Both the position numbers and the translations under genes were made by a program. Below, piece by piece: positions 12,290 to 24,058 of a DNA stretch of 64,000 bases; the stretch's first letter is position 1; each line of letters begins with the position of its first letter. The notes under the pieces were generated by a model. It was not told the DNA's origin. It saw only the letters and a program-made list of their open reading frames with translations, and did not search any database. This DNA is from Eupeodes corollae (taxonomy: Eukaryota; Arthropoda; Insecta; Diptera; Syrphidae): NCBI RefSeq assembly GCF_945859685.1, contig NC_079150.1, positions 2,056,331-2,120,330 of the forward strand. The letters are read 5' to 3'.

Positions 12290-14090
12290 GATGCATATAA
12301 ATAATATAAGGCTTTCTTGAATTTCGATGTCAAAACTTGTGAAGCATATTCAAAAAATAATCATTTAATTATTTTTATAAGACAAACTTGCTTTATTAAC
12401 AATATACTTAACATGATTTGTAAAATATAAATTGGAACAGAAATAAATTCCTGAATCCTTTAAAGTGAAGACGCGACGGAGTTTGTGCTGCGAAATACAA
12501 TACTTAAATAGACTTACGATTTTTTAGTGAGAGTTTTCGCCTGGTCTTTTCAAGATTTAAGGAAAGTCTATTGCAGTCGAACTTCCTGAAGTCGAATTTC
12601 TCTATAACTCAAAATTGTGTTGAGAACTTTGATTTTTCAACCTTATTTTCATGAATTTGGCCCTCCATAACTCGAACTTCTGTAAGCCGAATTTCTCTAT
12701 AAATCGATATTTTTAGATTCTGTTTGATGCCAAATAGTCTCTTTAACTCGAACCTTTTCTTCTATTCGGGAAATCCCATTTTATTCAACTTCTTTTTCGA
12801 AATTTACTAAGGCTACTATAATTATTTTAGACGTTTTTTTAGTAGATACATTCTTAATTCTTTGCTCCTATTTGGGTATACTGTGAATAATTTCTGTAAT
12901 TTTGTGTAAAGAAGACGGATGGCTATTCAGAGTTTGTATGTTTTCCATTTGAACTTCGGTTTTGAACGGGTTAACTAGTTTTTATGCGCAAAAGTTCCTA
13001 GTTTTGTTTTTTTTTAGTTGGAAAAGCAGCAATTCACGAATTTCAAATGTCAGCAAGCCAATTAAAACATCTTAATTTTGAACAAGCTGAAAGTCATAAA
13101 TAAAGTTGAGAGTGGTGTCAAAAAGAAAACCGTAGCTATAAAACTTAGGTTACCGAAAATACACTTTCCACCATATTGAAGAATAGAGATAAATAAAAAA
13201 AAATGTGAGACTTTACGAAACGAAAAACCTTAATGAGAAAAAACCTCTAAAATATGATCGTGTTGACAAGGATGTCTTCAAATGGTTTACGAAATGAAAA
13301 CCTCCCAATTTCAGGGACAATTGTAAAGGAGAATTCTAAGAGATTTGATGCTGATGCAGATCCAGGTGAAGGCTTAACCTTGCAGCCGAAACAAGCTAAG
13401 GTCCATGAAGCCTTGGAGACAATACGTGATGCTCTTCCTACTAAAAGCACACGCCAGCTCGTTTCTTCAACGTAGTTAACGAGATTGAATTTGTTTAGAA
13501 ATTAAAATTAAGTTTTGTCTCATTTTTTAAATCGAAGTTTCTAAATATAACTCGAATTTTTTTTTCTCTCATTTTGGAAAGCATGTTAAATAATACAATA
13601 TAATACTTTACTATTTTCAAAATATTCATGTCATCAAAAAAAAATGATAATCGCATTCGAGAGCAAACATGATGTTACGTCTTTAACATTTAGAATGAAC
13701 AAAAGAGGCACAAAATGGTTTCCCTGTGGAATACCAGATCCAGCAACAAAAGGTTCTGAAATACAATTTGTAAATTTTACTTGGTACTATTTCAAGGCAA
13801 GATTTAACGAAGTTAAGAAAAAATTTGAAAACAGAGCTTAAAATTTGAATAAAATAATTCTATGGCTATTGGTGAAAGCTTTAGAAAAGTCAGTGTATAA
13901 GTACACATCAGTGTTCATAACCTTGTTCTAGAGCGTTTAAACAATTGTTAAAGAATATGAAATATTTAGCTGTTGATTTTTTCTCAACAATTCGGAAATG
14001 AGATTTTTAATAAAAATAAAAGGTTTCAAAAAGTTCAGGAATGCAAAAAAGTTTTTCAATGCGTCTGTATAGATTGTTATTTCCCTGTAC
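12290..14090 (-). mobile_element. LINE family B copy 1, split by a pogo/Tigger insertion
   Basis: The flanks of this block align with LINE B copy 2 at 53570-54990. The part at 12330-12570 matches 53850-54120 (words such as gaagcatattcaaaa, ttggaacagaaat and gacgcgacggag). The part at 13620-14080 matches 54260-54740 (tcatgtcatcaaaa, gaacaaaagaggcac, and the region of the frame at 13644-13841). The two halves are separated by about 1 kb of unrelated pogo-like DNA. The copy is badly decayed and no reverse transcriptase motif is intact here. Confidence 0.7.
12574..13615 (+). mobile_element. pogo/Tigger-type DNA transposon relic nested in LINE B
   Basis: The left end begins cagtcgaacttcctgaag, the typical pogo/Tigger terminus, and related words (taactcgaacttctgtaag, tttctctataa) recur to 12760. 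Coding remnants follow. Near 13105-13190 the frames give KTVA and then ENTLSTILKNRDK, an N-terminal helix-turn-helix. At 13240-13350 come VDKDVFKWF, NLPISGTIVKE and KRFDADAD, a CENP-B-type HTH. At 13380-13475 comes a C-terminal fragment, KVHEALETIRDALPTK. The DDE core is missing, so this is an internally deleted copy. The right inverted end is not clear. Confidence 0.75.
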
Positions 14091-14270
14091 TCTGTAGCAC
14101 ATGCATATGACCACTACAATACCAATACAGAGGAAACATTTATTCACCTTGACTACATTTTTCTCCTTCTTGCACTTACAGAAAATGATTCAACGATTTA
14201 TTTGAATGTCCGCGCAGTTACCTATAATTCCTTGTGATACCAGCTAAGGAATTTGTTCGAGGTGATAGTC

Positions 14271-14294
14271 TAGTTTGTGTCAAAACACAAACTA
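14271..14294. repeat. Perfect 10-bp inverted repeat
   Basis: The arms tagtttgtgt and acacaaacta are separated by caaa, giving a perfect stem-loop. No element or gene boundary is evident around it. It could be the remains of a MITE terminus or simply chance in AT-rich DNA. Confidence 0.5.
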
Positions 14295-14429
14295 AAAAGT
14301 TGCTCGAATGGGCGACAGAATGGTTTCTGCATGTGCGCGGGCACTCCTATAAGTGAATAGAGCTCAGTTTAGAAACCAAACAGTTTTGAAACTAAAAGTT
14401 GCATGTGCGTGCTTAGCCTAAGTGTTTGT

Positions 14430-15758
14430 TACCCCTTATGATCTGGCTATAATTTACAAAGCCTTTGTTCGTTCGAAACTCGAGTACTTAAATATTTCTA
14501 AATTTGAGCAGATGGAGCTTCTGTTGATTTAATATCATTGTTTTATTGTCAATGACACTATTTTTATTGGCTCTTTAGAGAAAGCTAATCCCTTTGCTAG
14601 GAAGGTTCGCCTCCAATTCTACGCTGCCAGTGAGTGTTATGACTCCGCCTGATTATTGCACTTGATATTTCAAAAGCATTTGATAGGGTTTGGCATCAGG
14701 CTCTCCTATCGAAAATGCGTGCTTTCGGTTTTCATGAATCCCTGCTTCATTGGATTAGTAATTACCTTTCCGATCGTTCAATACAAGTAGTATTGGATGG
14801 ATTCAAGTCTCGCTCCGTTTTATCTCAACACTGTTTCTCATTTTTATTAATGATCTCCTGTCTGCAACATCTAATCCAATACATTGTTTCTTCGCTTTTC
14901 ATATTCGTTTTCAGACTCACATCCCTCTTCTTCGGATGTGGAACTGCAACGACAGAATATGATAAGCTCATTAAATTCTGACCTAAACAGCATTGTTCAA
15001 CGGGGATTAAAAATCCGGGTGGAATTTAATATTTCGAAAACCCAATGCTGTCTTGTATCGTTAAAGCGAGATATACCTCCATTGCCATTATCCATGGATG
15101 GCACTTGCATCAATGAGACTGAACACCTCGATATTCTCGGTATGTGTGTCACCAACCACCTCTTGTGGAACGATCACATACGCGATGTCCCCAAAAATGC
15201 AGCAGGGTGTTTGGGTTTCCTTAGGCGATGCAAGAAATATTTCACCACTCCTGATATGGTTGTTATCTACAAAACTTATATACGTGAGTATAACTCCCAT
15301 CTCTAGGCTGGTGCTCCTTCAATTTACTTAAGCCTCTTGGATAGTATAGAACGTTGAGCATTTAAATTGATAGATGATAATATCATCATAGTTCATTAAC
15401 TTCGCTGCAACATCGTTGTAAGGTCTATTGTCTGACGCTTTTTACCGTTATTTTAACGGCTTATGCTCTAGTGAAATAACCAGGTGCATTCCTTCCCTTA
15501 AACAGTTCAACCGTAATACTTGCGTTTCTAGTAATGCTCATCAATATACCCTCGAGCTCAACTTCGGTCGTACTGTCAAATACAGAGATTCGTTCTTTAG
15601 CCGTACTACGCGAATGTGGAATGCCTTACCACACTCTGTCGATCCTAGTCATTGCAATATTCAGGAATTAAAAACCAATGTGCACCGATATCTCCTTTTA
15701 AACCCTCTCTCCTCTTCATAGTGCTCACACTGTGCTTCTGCTTATTATAAAAAAAAAA
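14430..15758 (+). mobile_element. LINE family A copy 2, reverse transcriptase relic
   Basis: This plus-strand non-LTR retrotransposon copy carries recognisable pieces of reverse transcriptase. These are LDISKAFDRVWHQALLSKMRAF near 14660-14730, YLSDRSIQVVLDGFKS near 14765-14810, then KTQCCLVSLK, LGMCVTNHLLWNDHI, and a C-terminal piece RTVKYRDSFFSRTTRMWNAL near 15570-15630. A displaced fragment AIIYKAFVRSKLEY lies upstream at about 14445-14490, so the copy is rearranged or sits beside another fragment. The catalytic FADD block is deleted between the 14820 and 14880 segments. The 3' end is followed by an A-run at 15750-15760. It is clearly non-functional. Confidence 0.87.
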
Positions 15759-15992
15759 AAATTAAAAATAAAACACGAAATATTAATAACACATTTCGAA
15801 AAATCTTCAGTTGAAAAACCCGGTCCATCACCATTGACCAAAGTCAAATTTGCGTCACCAATGGCGGGTTAAACATTTGTATCTCTTGAGCACTACCGCC
15901 GCCACCATTATATTGCATGTCTATTATTGTATCGCTATTTAAATTAAGACTGTTTTAGTTAAATAGCCAATTGCCTACTACCCGTTTTTTTA

Positions 15993-17136
15993 TATTGTAC
16001 GCGCACTCAAGGGGATATGAATACCCTTATAATGATTATACATAGTGCGAGTAATTAGGAAGGGAGGATAGAATTTGAAAGGAGATACCGATGCACATTG
16101 GTTTTGAATGCCTGCACATTGTAATGAGTGGGAAATATTGAGTCTGGTAAAGCATTCCACGTTCGTGTAGTGCGGCTAAAAAAAGAATCTCTGAACTTAA
16201 TAGTATGACCGAAATTGGGCTCAAGGGTAAACTGATGGGTTTACGGGATGGTTAATGGGATTACGGTTGAATTGTTTGAGGGGAGGAATGCAACTAGCTA
16301 TTTCATTAGAGCATTGCTTATGAAAGTAGCGATAGAATAATGAGAGATATGAAACCTTACGACGGTGCTCGAGAGATGCAAAAGTTTCAGTTAGACAATG
16401 GTCACCTATCATTTTTAGAGCTCTCTTTTGAATTCTGGGTTATAGGAGCACCTGCCCAAATATGGGAATTGTACTCCAGTTTTGGACGAATATAGGCTTT
16501 ATAAATTATAGCCAGATCAGAAGGGGTAAAAAACTTCTTGCGTCGTCGGAGAAAACCTAAACACTGTCAAATATGTGATCACTCCACAACAAGTGGTTTG
16601 TAATGCACATACCTAGGACTAATAGCTGTCCAGTCTCCTGGATGCAAGTACCACTTATGGATAGTGGCATTGAGGGAGGCTTACGCTTTTGCGACAGTAG
16701 ACAGCATTGAGTTTTCGCAGCATTAAATTCTACACGGTTTTTGATTCCCCATTGAACAATGCTGTCAAGATCTGAATTTAGTGAGCTTATCATACGCTGC
16801 CGTTGGAAGTCCACATCCGAAGAACAAGGATGAGAATCTAAAAACGAATATGAAAAGCTGAGGGTACTGTCATCCGCGAAACAATTTAGTGGATTAGAAG
16901 TTTCAGACAAAAGATCATTTATAAAAATGAGGAAGAGGGTCGGAGACAAAACGGAGCCCTGGGGCACACAAGCGTTTATTTTGTGAATATCAGATTTGAA
17001 CCCGTCCAATACTACTTGAATTGAACGGTCCGAATGGTAATTTCTAACCCAACGAAGAAGGGATTCATCAATACCAAATGCACGCATTTTCGATAAGAGA
17101 GCTTGATGCCAAACTCTATCCTGTTCTTCTGGGAAA
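15993..17136 (-). mobile_element. LINE family A copy 3, best preserved reverse transcriptase segment
   Basis: On the minus strand this copy holds the longest LINE A reading frame (about 16557-17087). It reads ALLSKMRAFG, SDRSIQVVLDGF, then VPQGSVLSPTLFLIFINDLL and FADDSTLSF, the last being the catalytic reverse transcriptase box. KTQCCLLSQKR and LGMCITNHLLWSDHI follow. The absence of an RNase H domain after the reverse transcriptase fits a Jockey/CR1-like clade. A frame break near 16560 precedes the C-terminal part. The 3' terminus is at about 15993 (actcaaggggatatgaatac). The element is 5'-truncated at the junction with an oppositely oriented fragment at 17137. Confidence 0.9.
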
Positions 17137-17355
17137 ACTCATCAGAGCTGAAAATCGGTTGTACTGTCAAGTAAAGATATTGTTTTTTTTACCGCACTAC
17201 ATGAATGTGGAAAGGTTAACTTGGCTGATTATTTCCCACTCATTGCAATGTGCTTTTATTCAAAACCAATGTCTGTACATTGGTATCTCACTTTCTTTAT
17301 TACTCGCACTGTGTTAAATTATTATAAGGGTATTCATAACCCTTTGAGTGTTCGT
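17137..17355 (+). mobile_element. LINE family A copy 4, 3'-end fragment in opposite orientation
   Basis: This short plus-strand fragment carries only the last part of the LINE A ORF and its 3' end. Counterparts of ELNFGRTVKYR (ctgaaaatcggttgtactgtcaagt) and of MWNAL (catgaatgtggaaagg) are visible. It ends in agggtattcataaccctttgagtg, the same 3' terminus as copy 3 but reversed. Copies 3 and 4 together therefore form an inverted pair with both 3' ends facing outward. Confidence 0.75.
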
Positions 17356-18074
17356 AAAATATAAAGCTGTTTGTTTTGAAGGATTTGATTAAAGTAGAAA
17401 TATATATTATTATAAAAATAATATGACTACTATTGAATTAACACCTATATCTGCAATAAAACAATAGTTAAGATTTTTAACATTATGACTATGTAGAATT
17501 CATTTATAGAAAAATGTTGTTTGTTTTATTATTACATAAATATACGAATTAATATATTAAAGATATTCAATTTAGCATTCATTCTACCTACTGGGAGAAT
17601 TTAAATAAAATATAATAACAAATGATAATTATGTCACATTGAAAATTGTTGATGGGGTGATGGTTTTCAAAATCAATTTTTAGTAATTGCTTTACCCTCA
17701 TCGACAGATAAAAACTAGTTATAAAATTATATGAGGTCGGAGACATACTATATATATATTAGTTTTTAAGTGCAACTCTTAAAACGTCGCAAGCCCTAAC
17801 CAGCATTTACTTGTTACGGACGAAATTAAAATTTAACAAACAAAAAACTGGGAAACATATTTCCTGAGCATTGTAGCAAGCTTAGTTGTTTTGTTGTACG
17901 TAGTAATTATTGGACATTAAAGTTTAATTTGATTGGATTTAATTCTCTACAGCAAAAATAAACAACTAAAAGTTCACGGTTAGGGCTTGGATAATATTTC
18001 AAATAATTAAATACAATGTATAGAAAATAATATAAATAATTACAAGAGAAAAGAACGTAGATTGTTTTTTTTTT
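17356..18074. other. Spacer and 3' flank of the SFT2 gene
   Basis: AT-rich DNA between the LINE pair and the SFT2 stop codon. The 3' UTR of SFT2 (minus strand) must begin at 18074 and run leftwards. Nothing else is recognised. Confidence 0.45.
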
Positions 18075-21000
18075 TTAAACATCAAGACAGCTGGAAACAG
18101 TCTTTTTGACAGCATCACGAGCCCATGGAATGTACGATAATGAATACCAAGTCATTGCCAGTGATTGTACAATAATGAGAATTAATGTTAAACCAGCTTT
18201 ATGTAGCTACAAAATTAAAAAAAAAAATTATAAATAAAAATAAATTATAAAAAAGAAATGTACACAAATATTTACCACACACGCTGCTATAATAGTCAAA
18301 ACAAACGTTACTATAACTATACATGTAGCAATAAGTCTGGTTGGATCGAACATTTTTTTGATTTGGTTAAATGGGCCCATCAAAAAACAAGTACTTAAAA
18401 TAAAAAAGCAAATAAAATTTAAAAAAAAAATTAAAAAACAAAAAAAAATGTAATCAAAAATTACCTTGCCATCGACATAATGTTGCCAAGGGTATAGAAT
18501 ACTGCAAAAAGTACAATTCCACGAGGAGGTATGAACATGGCTAAGGAGCCAAGAAAAGACAGCAGAATTCCAATCGCGAAACAAATGCAGAAGCCTTTAA
18601 TACGCGTCGACCAACTGAGAGTTGAGACTTCATTTATCTTAAAAGGAAGTTAAACATTTGAAATGAAAATAGAAAAAAACATAACTGTACGTAGGTATGT
18701 GTATAGGAAAATGAGTGCTGGTCACAAAATTGTATTGTTAGTTACACTCACGTTAGTTTTACATTATAAAAAGCACACTTACATAAATCATGTGAAATAT
18801 TGCATAAATCTTAAAAGTTCAACCTCTTATGAGTCTTTCCATTTACAATTATTGTAGCTTTTAACTCTTATTATAGTTGAAGTATTTTTTATTTTTAATA
18901 AAGTGCGAGTTATTTTTAATGCTTTCAACTTTCGCCATTACAGGGATTTGAAATAAAACTCATTTATCGTATTTCAATACTGCATCTTATTAAACTGTAC
19001 TAGAAATAAGGCATCATAAAATAACACCAATGTGCGCCTATTAAATACATAGTTTCCTGCAGCGCTATTAGGCTGAAGGAATCAAACAGCTGGTTGTCAA
19101 AACCCTATGGTCACAGCAACACAACGAAATTGATTCCCTCAGATATTATCTCGGTAGACACTGACTACTGCACTCCTACTTTGAGCCTTAGTAAGGGTTT
19201 TAAGGTCATTTATTTATTCACATCAATTAGAGATCTTAACATCTACAATTAGATTACAAAAGATCAAGAAATAAATTATCATTTATAACATTCCCATCCA
19301 GAGAAGATTGGGAGGATGACATCGTGTCGATAGGTTTCGACACAACCATCTTTACTGACGGCTGAAAGATGGAGTGCGGAGTTGGTTCTGACATCTTTTC
19401 TGAGTTCCTAAATGTAGCCAAATCTTTTAGGCTTCCTGACTTTGCTAGCGTTTTTCAGGCTGAACTACTGGCAATAAGGGAGGCATGTAAGATACTTAAA
19501 CAAAACCCAAGCCAAACCCGAAATGCGGCTATCTTTACGGACAGTCAGGCAGCTGTCATAGCCATTAACTCGGCCATATCCTCAACTAAATTGGTTCAGC
19601 AATGTCGCGATGAGCTTGCGAGCCTGAATATTGACCTCGGTGTCACCCTGATCTGGATTCCGGGCCATAGTGGTATCGTGGGAAATGAACAGGCTGACGA
19701 GCTAGCCAGGCAAGGATCGGCCCTTCATAGCTCACTTGCGGAAATGGTTAACATTCCTCTTGGTGCTATGAAGGGTAAAATCTTTTCTATCTACCAAACT
19801 GAATCAAACCGAAGGTGGAGCAATTTACCCAACTGCATTATATCTAGGAAGATATGGCCCATCTATAATAAAACCCGTACAAACGATCTTCTATGCAGGC
19901 CAAGGCAAGACATAGCCAGGATTGTTGCGGTTTGTACCGGACATTGGCCTATAGGAGTTCATGCAGAGAAGTTGGGTATCTCTTACAACACCTTTTGCCG
20001 TAGCTGTAGTGACCAAAGAGAAAATGATTTCAATGATTTAATTTTGTTTGTCCAATTTCGGTTTTCCATATACTTTTAATGCGAAGGAAAATGACGCGAT
20101 AGAGGCAGCGGCGTAGGAGATTTCTGAAGATTTTGAACTTGACGATTTGACTATTACTAGTTCCACGGTGATCAATACTACAGAAACAAAAATCAGTTAA
20201 AAGGAAGTACCACAAATCATATTTGAATTTCGGATTTGCTGCGACAAGTGACAGCACACCTCACTGCGTAATTTGCGGCAAAGTGTTGCCGAACAGTGCT
20301 ATGTTTCCATCAAAACTTAAACGTCACTTTGCAAGGATTCATCCCGATCGCAAAAGCAACCCGACTGATTTCTTCAAAAGAAAGTATGCTAAACTTATTA
20401 AATCTCAAACCATTATTACTTATCACTCAAAGACAGTGAACGAAAATGCGTTGACGGCGTCCTACTTGGTAAGTTCCGAATAGCCCAAACTGGTAAAGCT
20501 CATACCATTGTTGAAAACTTAATAAAGCCATGTGTGAAAAGGCCAAAAAATTAGTTGACACCGTTCCTTCATCAAATAACATAAAATGAAGACGAATCGG
20601 AGACTTAGCAAAAGGCAAAATTTGATGCAAATGGATGAATAAACGTATGTATGTTTCAGGGTTGGCTATTTTAATAGTATATTTGTGCGCTACCAATATC
20701 TACAGTCCTTTCAAGAAGATCAGCTCTTCTGCAGACTTTGGACGAAAGCGTGAAAATAATCAACTTTATTAAATCACGGTCAAAGAACATAAGGCTTTTT
20801 AAAGTATTGTGTGATGACATTGGTAGTCTACACACGACTTTACTTCTTCACGCGGAAGTAAGGTTGCTTTCTCGCGGAAAAACACTGACGCAGCTTTTCG
20901 AAATGAGAGCTGAAGTTAGAACCTTTCTCATTGCCGACTACCTTGTTTTGGGGGACATGTGTGTAATGAGCGTTAGTTATTGAAATTGGCGTATCTGTCA

Positions 21001-22529
21001 GATATATTTAAAAAAAAAATTACTTGAGTGTATCACTTCTGGAAAGGCAATAACTGTTTTCGATGCCATTGACAAAACAGAAGCATTTAACAATAAAATC
21101 CAGTTTTGGGCTGAATCTATACAAAATCCGAAACCTAGACAGCTTCCCAATGCTCAAAGTATTTAAAGAAGAAATAGCTTTGGACATTCCCGATGATATT
21201 TTAAATGAGTTTCATATCCACCTAGTAGGGTTGCTGGATAGCTTCCTCCACTATTTTCCAGAAGAATCCCATCCGAACATTAAGGAAAACGTATGGGTAT
21301 GGAACATTAAGGAAAACGTATGGTATGGAAAAAACACCTTCCCTCATATCGCTGCAATTTGAATGCTTGATTGACCTGACATCAGATTCTTCGATAAAAG
21401 AACTTTTTGCAACAAATTAGTCTTTATCAGAATTCTAGTGTAAGTTGAAAGACGAGTTCAGTTTACTTCCAGAGAAAGCTAAAATAATTTTTCTCCCGTT
21501 TGCAACAACATACATGTGTGAATCAGGGTTCTGTCATATGTTGAAACTAAAACAAAATATAGATCCCGTCTCGATTATAATTCATAAAATATATTTATGT
21601 GATTCCTTATTAAGTTAAGTTAACATTGTTCTTGTGTTTTTCGTTGTAAAAACTCTTCCCTGAATTCAAAAAATTAACAAAATTAAAAAAAAGATATTTA
21701 ATCTGTTACATGTAACTACGAAAAACCGCATATGCGCATCAAAGTGCTCCGCGTGAAATTTCTCATGCAAAAAGTGCTCCACGACTAAAAAAGATTGCGA
21801 ACCGCGGCTCTTAACCATTCCTGTGTGCGAGTAATGTTCTCAGGGACGGAGGGGACCTATAGTTTTAAGTCATGACATCAATTACTCTTGAAGGATTTGT
21901 GAATTCCTCGCAAGAGTTAATACCCGTAATAAAAACTTTTGATGGCACAGGCCGGGATTGAACCAAAGACGTCTGACATGACATTCTTATAGTTGCAGGG
22001 TGGAAACCCTTCCATACCCAGCTGTTAGTACGCCGTGCTATCAATTCTAAAAAACCTTGTTTAAGACTCAAAAAACGAAATATAAAAAAGGGTTAAGTGC
22101 GAAAAAGAAAATACTTTTGTGTATAACTTATAGGTGTTTCCTCGCCTTATTATTCAAAACATGTTCTATTGAGACCCCTACCTAACTGTACAAAAAAAAT
22201 AAGAAGGAAGAAAATCGTGCTACGGTAATGGAAAGTCGCCCCGAAAAGCAAAAGACATGATCTGAGCTCTTAAACAAATCTCAAGAAACAGGCGGATGGG
22301 CTAGCACGCTAAACATCACACCTTCTGAGCTCTGCAGCTTGGTGTTTTTTGTTTTTAAATGAAGATCGATTTATTTTAAAAAATTATTTTTTTAAAAGCA
22401 TTGAATTTGTATCACATTTGCCTCCAGAAGTCTTAAATTTTCAATAAATTTACTTACCTGTTGAATTATGCTGCTTTCTTCATCGGGAGTACGATCTTCG
22501 CCGCTTAATACCCTGCGCAATTTGTCCAT
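18075..22529 (-). CDS. SFT2D: SFT2 family vesicle transport protein (four exons)
   Basis: SFT2/SFT2D proteins are small four-helix Golgi membrane proteins implicated in retrograde endosome-to-Golgi vesicle fusion. Coding exons on the minus strand are 22529-22458, 18637-18465, 18393-18276 and 18206-18075. They join in phase to 164 residues, the size of the family (about 160). The first exon gives MDKLRRVLSG, the family's signature start. Exon 2 carries LSWSTRIKGFCICFAIGILL, then PRGIVLFAVFYTLGNIMSMAS; exon 3 STCFLMGPFNQIKKMFDPTR; exon 4 MTWYSLSYIPWARDAVKK. Four hydrophobic helices are visible. All donors are GTAA, and all acceptors end in AG after T/A-rich stretches. Intron 1 is 3.8 kb and full of transposon debris. 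There is no frameshift or stop, so the gene looks functional. The frame at 18228-18584 is exons 2-3 read through their introns. Confidence 0.92.
19055..20065 (+). mobile_element. LINE fragment with RNase H domain (family C), in SFT2 intron 1
   Basis: The plus strand encodes the end of a non-LTR retrotransposon ORF2 with an RNase H domain. SAIRLKESNSW near 19065-19095 and IFTDG at 19347-19361 are followed by a stop. Then come VFQAELLAIREACKIL, IFTDSQAAVIAI, and IWIPGHSGIVGNEQADELAR with the catalytic Asp and His. The downstream part includes RRWSNLPNC, KTRTNDLLCRPR and an HWPIGVHAEKLGI segment ending in a truncated Cys motif (CRSC). RNase H after reverse transcriptase is typical of the I/LOA/R1-related clades. 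It differs from LINE families A and B. At least one in-frame stop (19364) marks it as dead. Confidence 0.88.
20090..21807 (+). mobile_element. hAT transposon relic (ZBED-like), in SFT2 intron 1
   Basis: The plus strand holds pieces of a hAT transposase with frameshifts. The BED zinc finger is at about 20230-20390 (CVICGKVLPNSAMFPSKLKRHFARIH: two Cys and two His). Then come IAQTGKAHTIVENLIKPC near 20480-20535, and segments at 20738-20935 (SLHTTLLLHAEVRLLSRGKTL, RTFLIADYL). Near 21490-21560 is the C-terminal hAT word FATTYMCESGF. The right end around 21794-21807 reads attgcgaaccgcgg; its complement resembles the CAGNGGTTCNCAA termini of hAT elements. The gene order matches the ZBED5-like branch. 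A 24-bp tandem duplication lies at 21277-21326. The left terminal repeat was not located. Confidence 0.85.
21808..22043 (-). mobile_element. tRNA-derived SINE, copy S1
   Basis: This copy directly abuts the hAT right end. It carries the family body (ccattcctgtgtgcgagta, cctcgcaagag). Near 21950-21962 is gggattgaacc, the complement of a Pol III B box. It then diverges, with an insertion, before the A-box region. Orientation is minus: the tRNA-like head is at the right. Confidence 0.75.
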
Positions 22530-23397
22530 GGTTACTCTTTGGTGTTTATTATTTTTGTTTAACTATAAATTTACTTTATTTTTATTCTTTATTTATTAAA
22601 ATAAATATTAATTTGGAAGCTCAGCAAAAAAAAAACAAACAAAAAGAAAACAACTACACCAACAAGGGCAACAAAAAAGCAACAAAAAAAAAACAAAATG
22701 ACAGATCATAGAAAGATTAGAAGGATGACCAAAGATACTTAATATCATAGATCATTCATACGAGTAGCTTTTCTGATTTTAAAGATCCAAAACCAACCTA
22801 TCATCTGATTGACGCATGCACATCTAGCTAGAATGAACTCATTGCCTAAGGTGTGCACACATTGAAAGGTGAGATCGATTTACTAAAAATGCAATAGAAA
22901 TTCATAACAGTGTTCAAAAAGTATGCAAACCAGAACAAGGAATGGAAAATTACCTTAAATGGGCAAATTTTACTGTAGCAATCGATTTAGAAGCGAAAAT
23001 GTATCAATAGAACAATTCAAATAAAATGTTTTCTTTATAGACTTTAACCCTCCTTTTTTTTAAATTTAGTATTGAATCAGTGGATCTGTGAATTTATTTT
23101 GGGCTGTGTTTCCTTTTGATTAAAAATGAAAATTCCAAATGAAGTTCATGAATAAGGCCATCCGTAGCCATTTTGGTTTGCTACAAGCTAAGCCGATCAG
23201 CTTAGTTGTTAGTTGACTATATGTGTGAGTGACGTTAGCTCACAAAACTTATCGGTTTATTTTTGTTGGATTTCACATCTTTTTATCAATATTACAAAAC
23301 ACTAACGTTAAATGGGTTTTTGAGGGATAAAGTGTTTTGCGCATTAAATACATGCGCTGTGCAATACCGGACTTAGGAATTCCAATTAATATGTTCA
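22530..23397. promoter_or_regulatory. 5' region of the SFT2 gene
   Basis: The SFT2 start codon lies at 22529, on the minus strand, so its 5' UTR and promoter are expected here. A-runs with CAA repeats occupy 22627-22700. No other gene or known repeat is recognised. Confidence 0.4.
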
Positions 23398-23399
23398 TT

Positions 23400-23867
23400 T
23401 AAGGCATCTTGCACATGAGTTAGGAACTGCAAACTGTGGATGTTCGCATATTTTGACTTTCTTTCACATGATCTTTATTTCTATTCACAGACAGCGACGA
23501 ATTGAATCACCATTATCTCCATATTTTCCTCAGTCATGATCTTTCACACAAAAACAAAACAAGTTTGGTATAATTTTGAGGTTATGTTGCGCGCGAACAA
23601 TTTATTCGTTGCAGTGTGGTTGGTATTTAGAACGCGAATAGAGGTTGACAGTTCGTAGCAACCTCACTGCAATTCGTTACTAGAAAACTATTTTTACTCC
23701 ATATTACTGTTTTAAAGAACAAAATGCTAATTTCATTATCCTAACATAAAAGTCAATTGGTTTCATATAATTTAAATGTGATTTTGTAATTTACTTTTTG
23801 AAAAGTGTAAAATTACGTTTGTTTGTCCATTTTTTCATTCGTTCTTCGCTCTTATGTGCAAGACCTT
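23400..23867 (-). mobile_element. MITE family A, copy 2
   Basis: This non-coding element of about 470 bp begins ggcatcttgcacatgag after TTTAA and ends cttatgtgcaagacc before TTTAAG. The ends are inverted, and TTAA flanks both sides. Internal words aacaatttattcgttgcagtg and gacagttcgtagcaacctcactg match copies 1 and 3. It is inverted relative to copy 1. Confidence 0.78.
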
Positions 23868-24058
23868 TAAGCTTATTTTCCTTTTAGACATGTCGCTTTT
23901 TAGACACTTTTGGAAGCTTGTTTATTTGTAAAAAGCGATTAGTTAGAAATCCGTGTTACGAAATCTAATTGATAGGTCCGTTTAAGCGTTTTGGCTTTGT
24001 TTGTTTTTACGAACTGTCATTTTCAATTAATGTTTGGATGCTCGTTTTTTTATTGAAG

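Noticed and set aside
14434..15758. Active LINE
   Set aside because: The catalytic FADD block is deleted and several frameshifts are present.
18228..18584. 118-residue minus-strand frame as an independent gene
   Set aside because: It is SFT2 exons 2 and 3 read through intron sequence and partly out of frame; the spliced model explains it fully.
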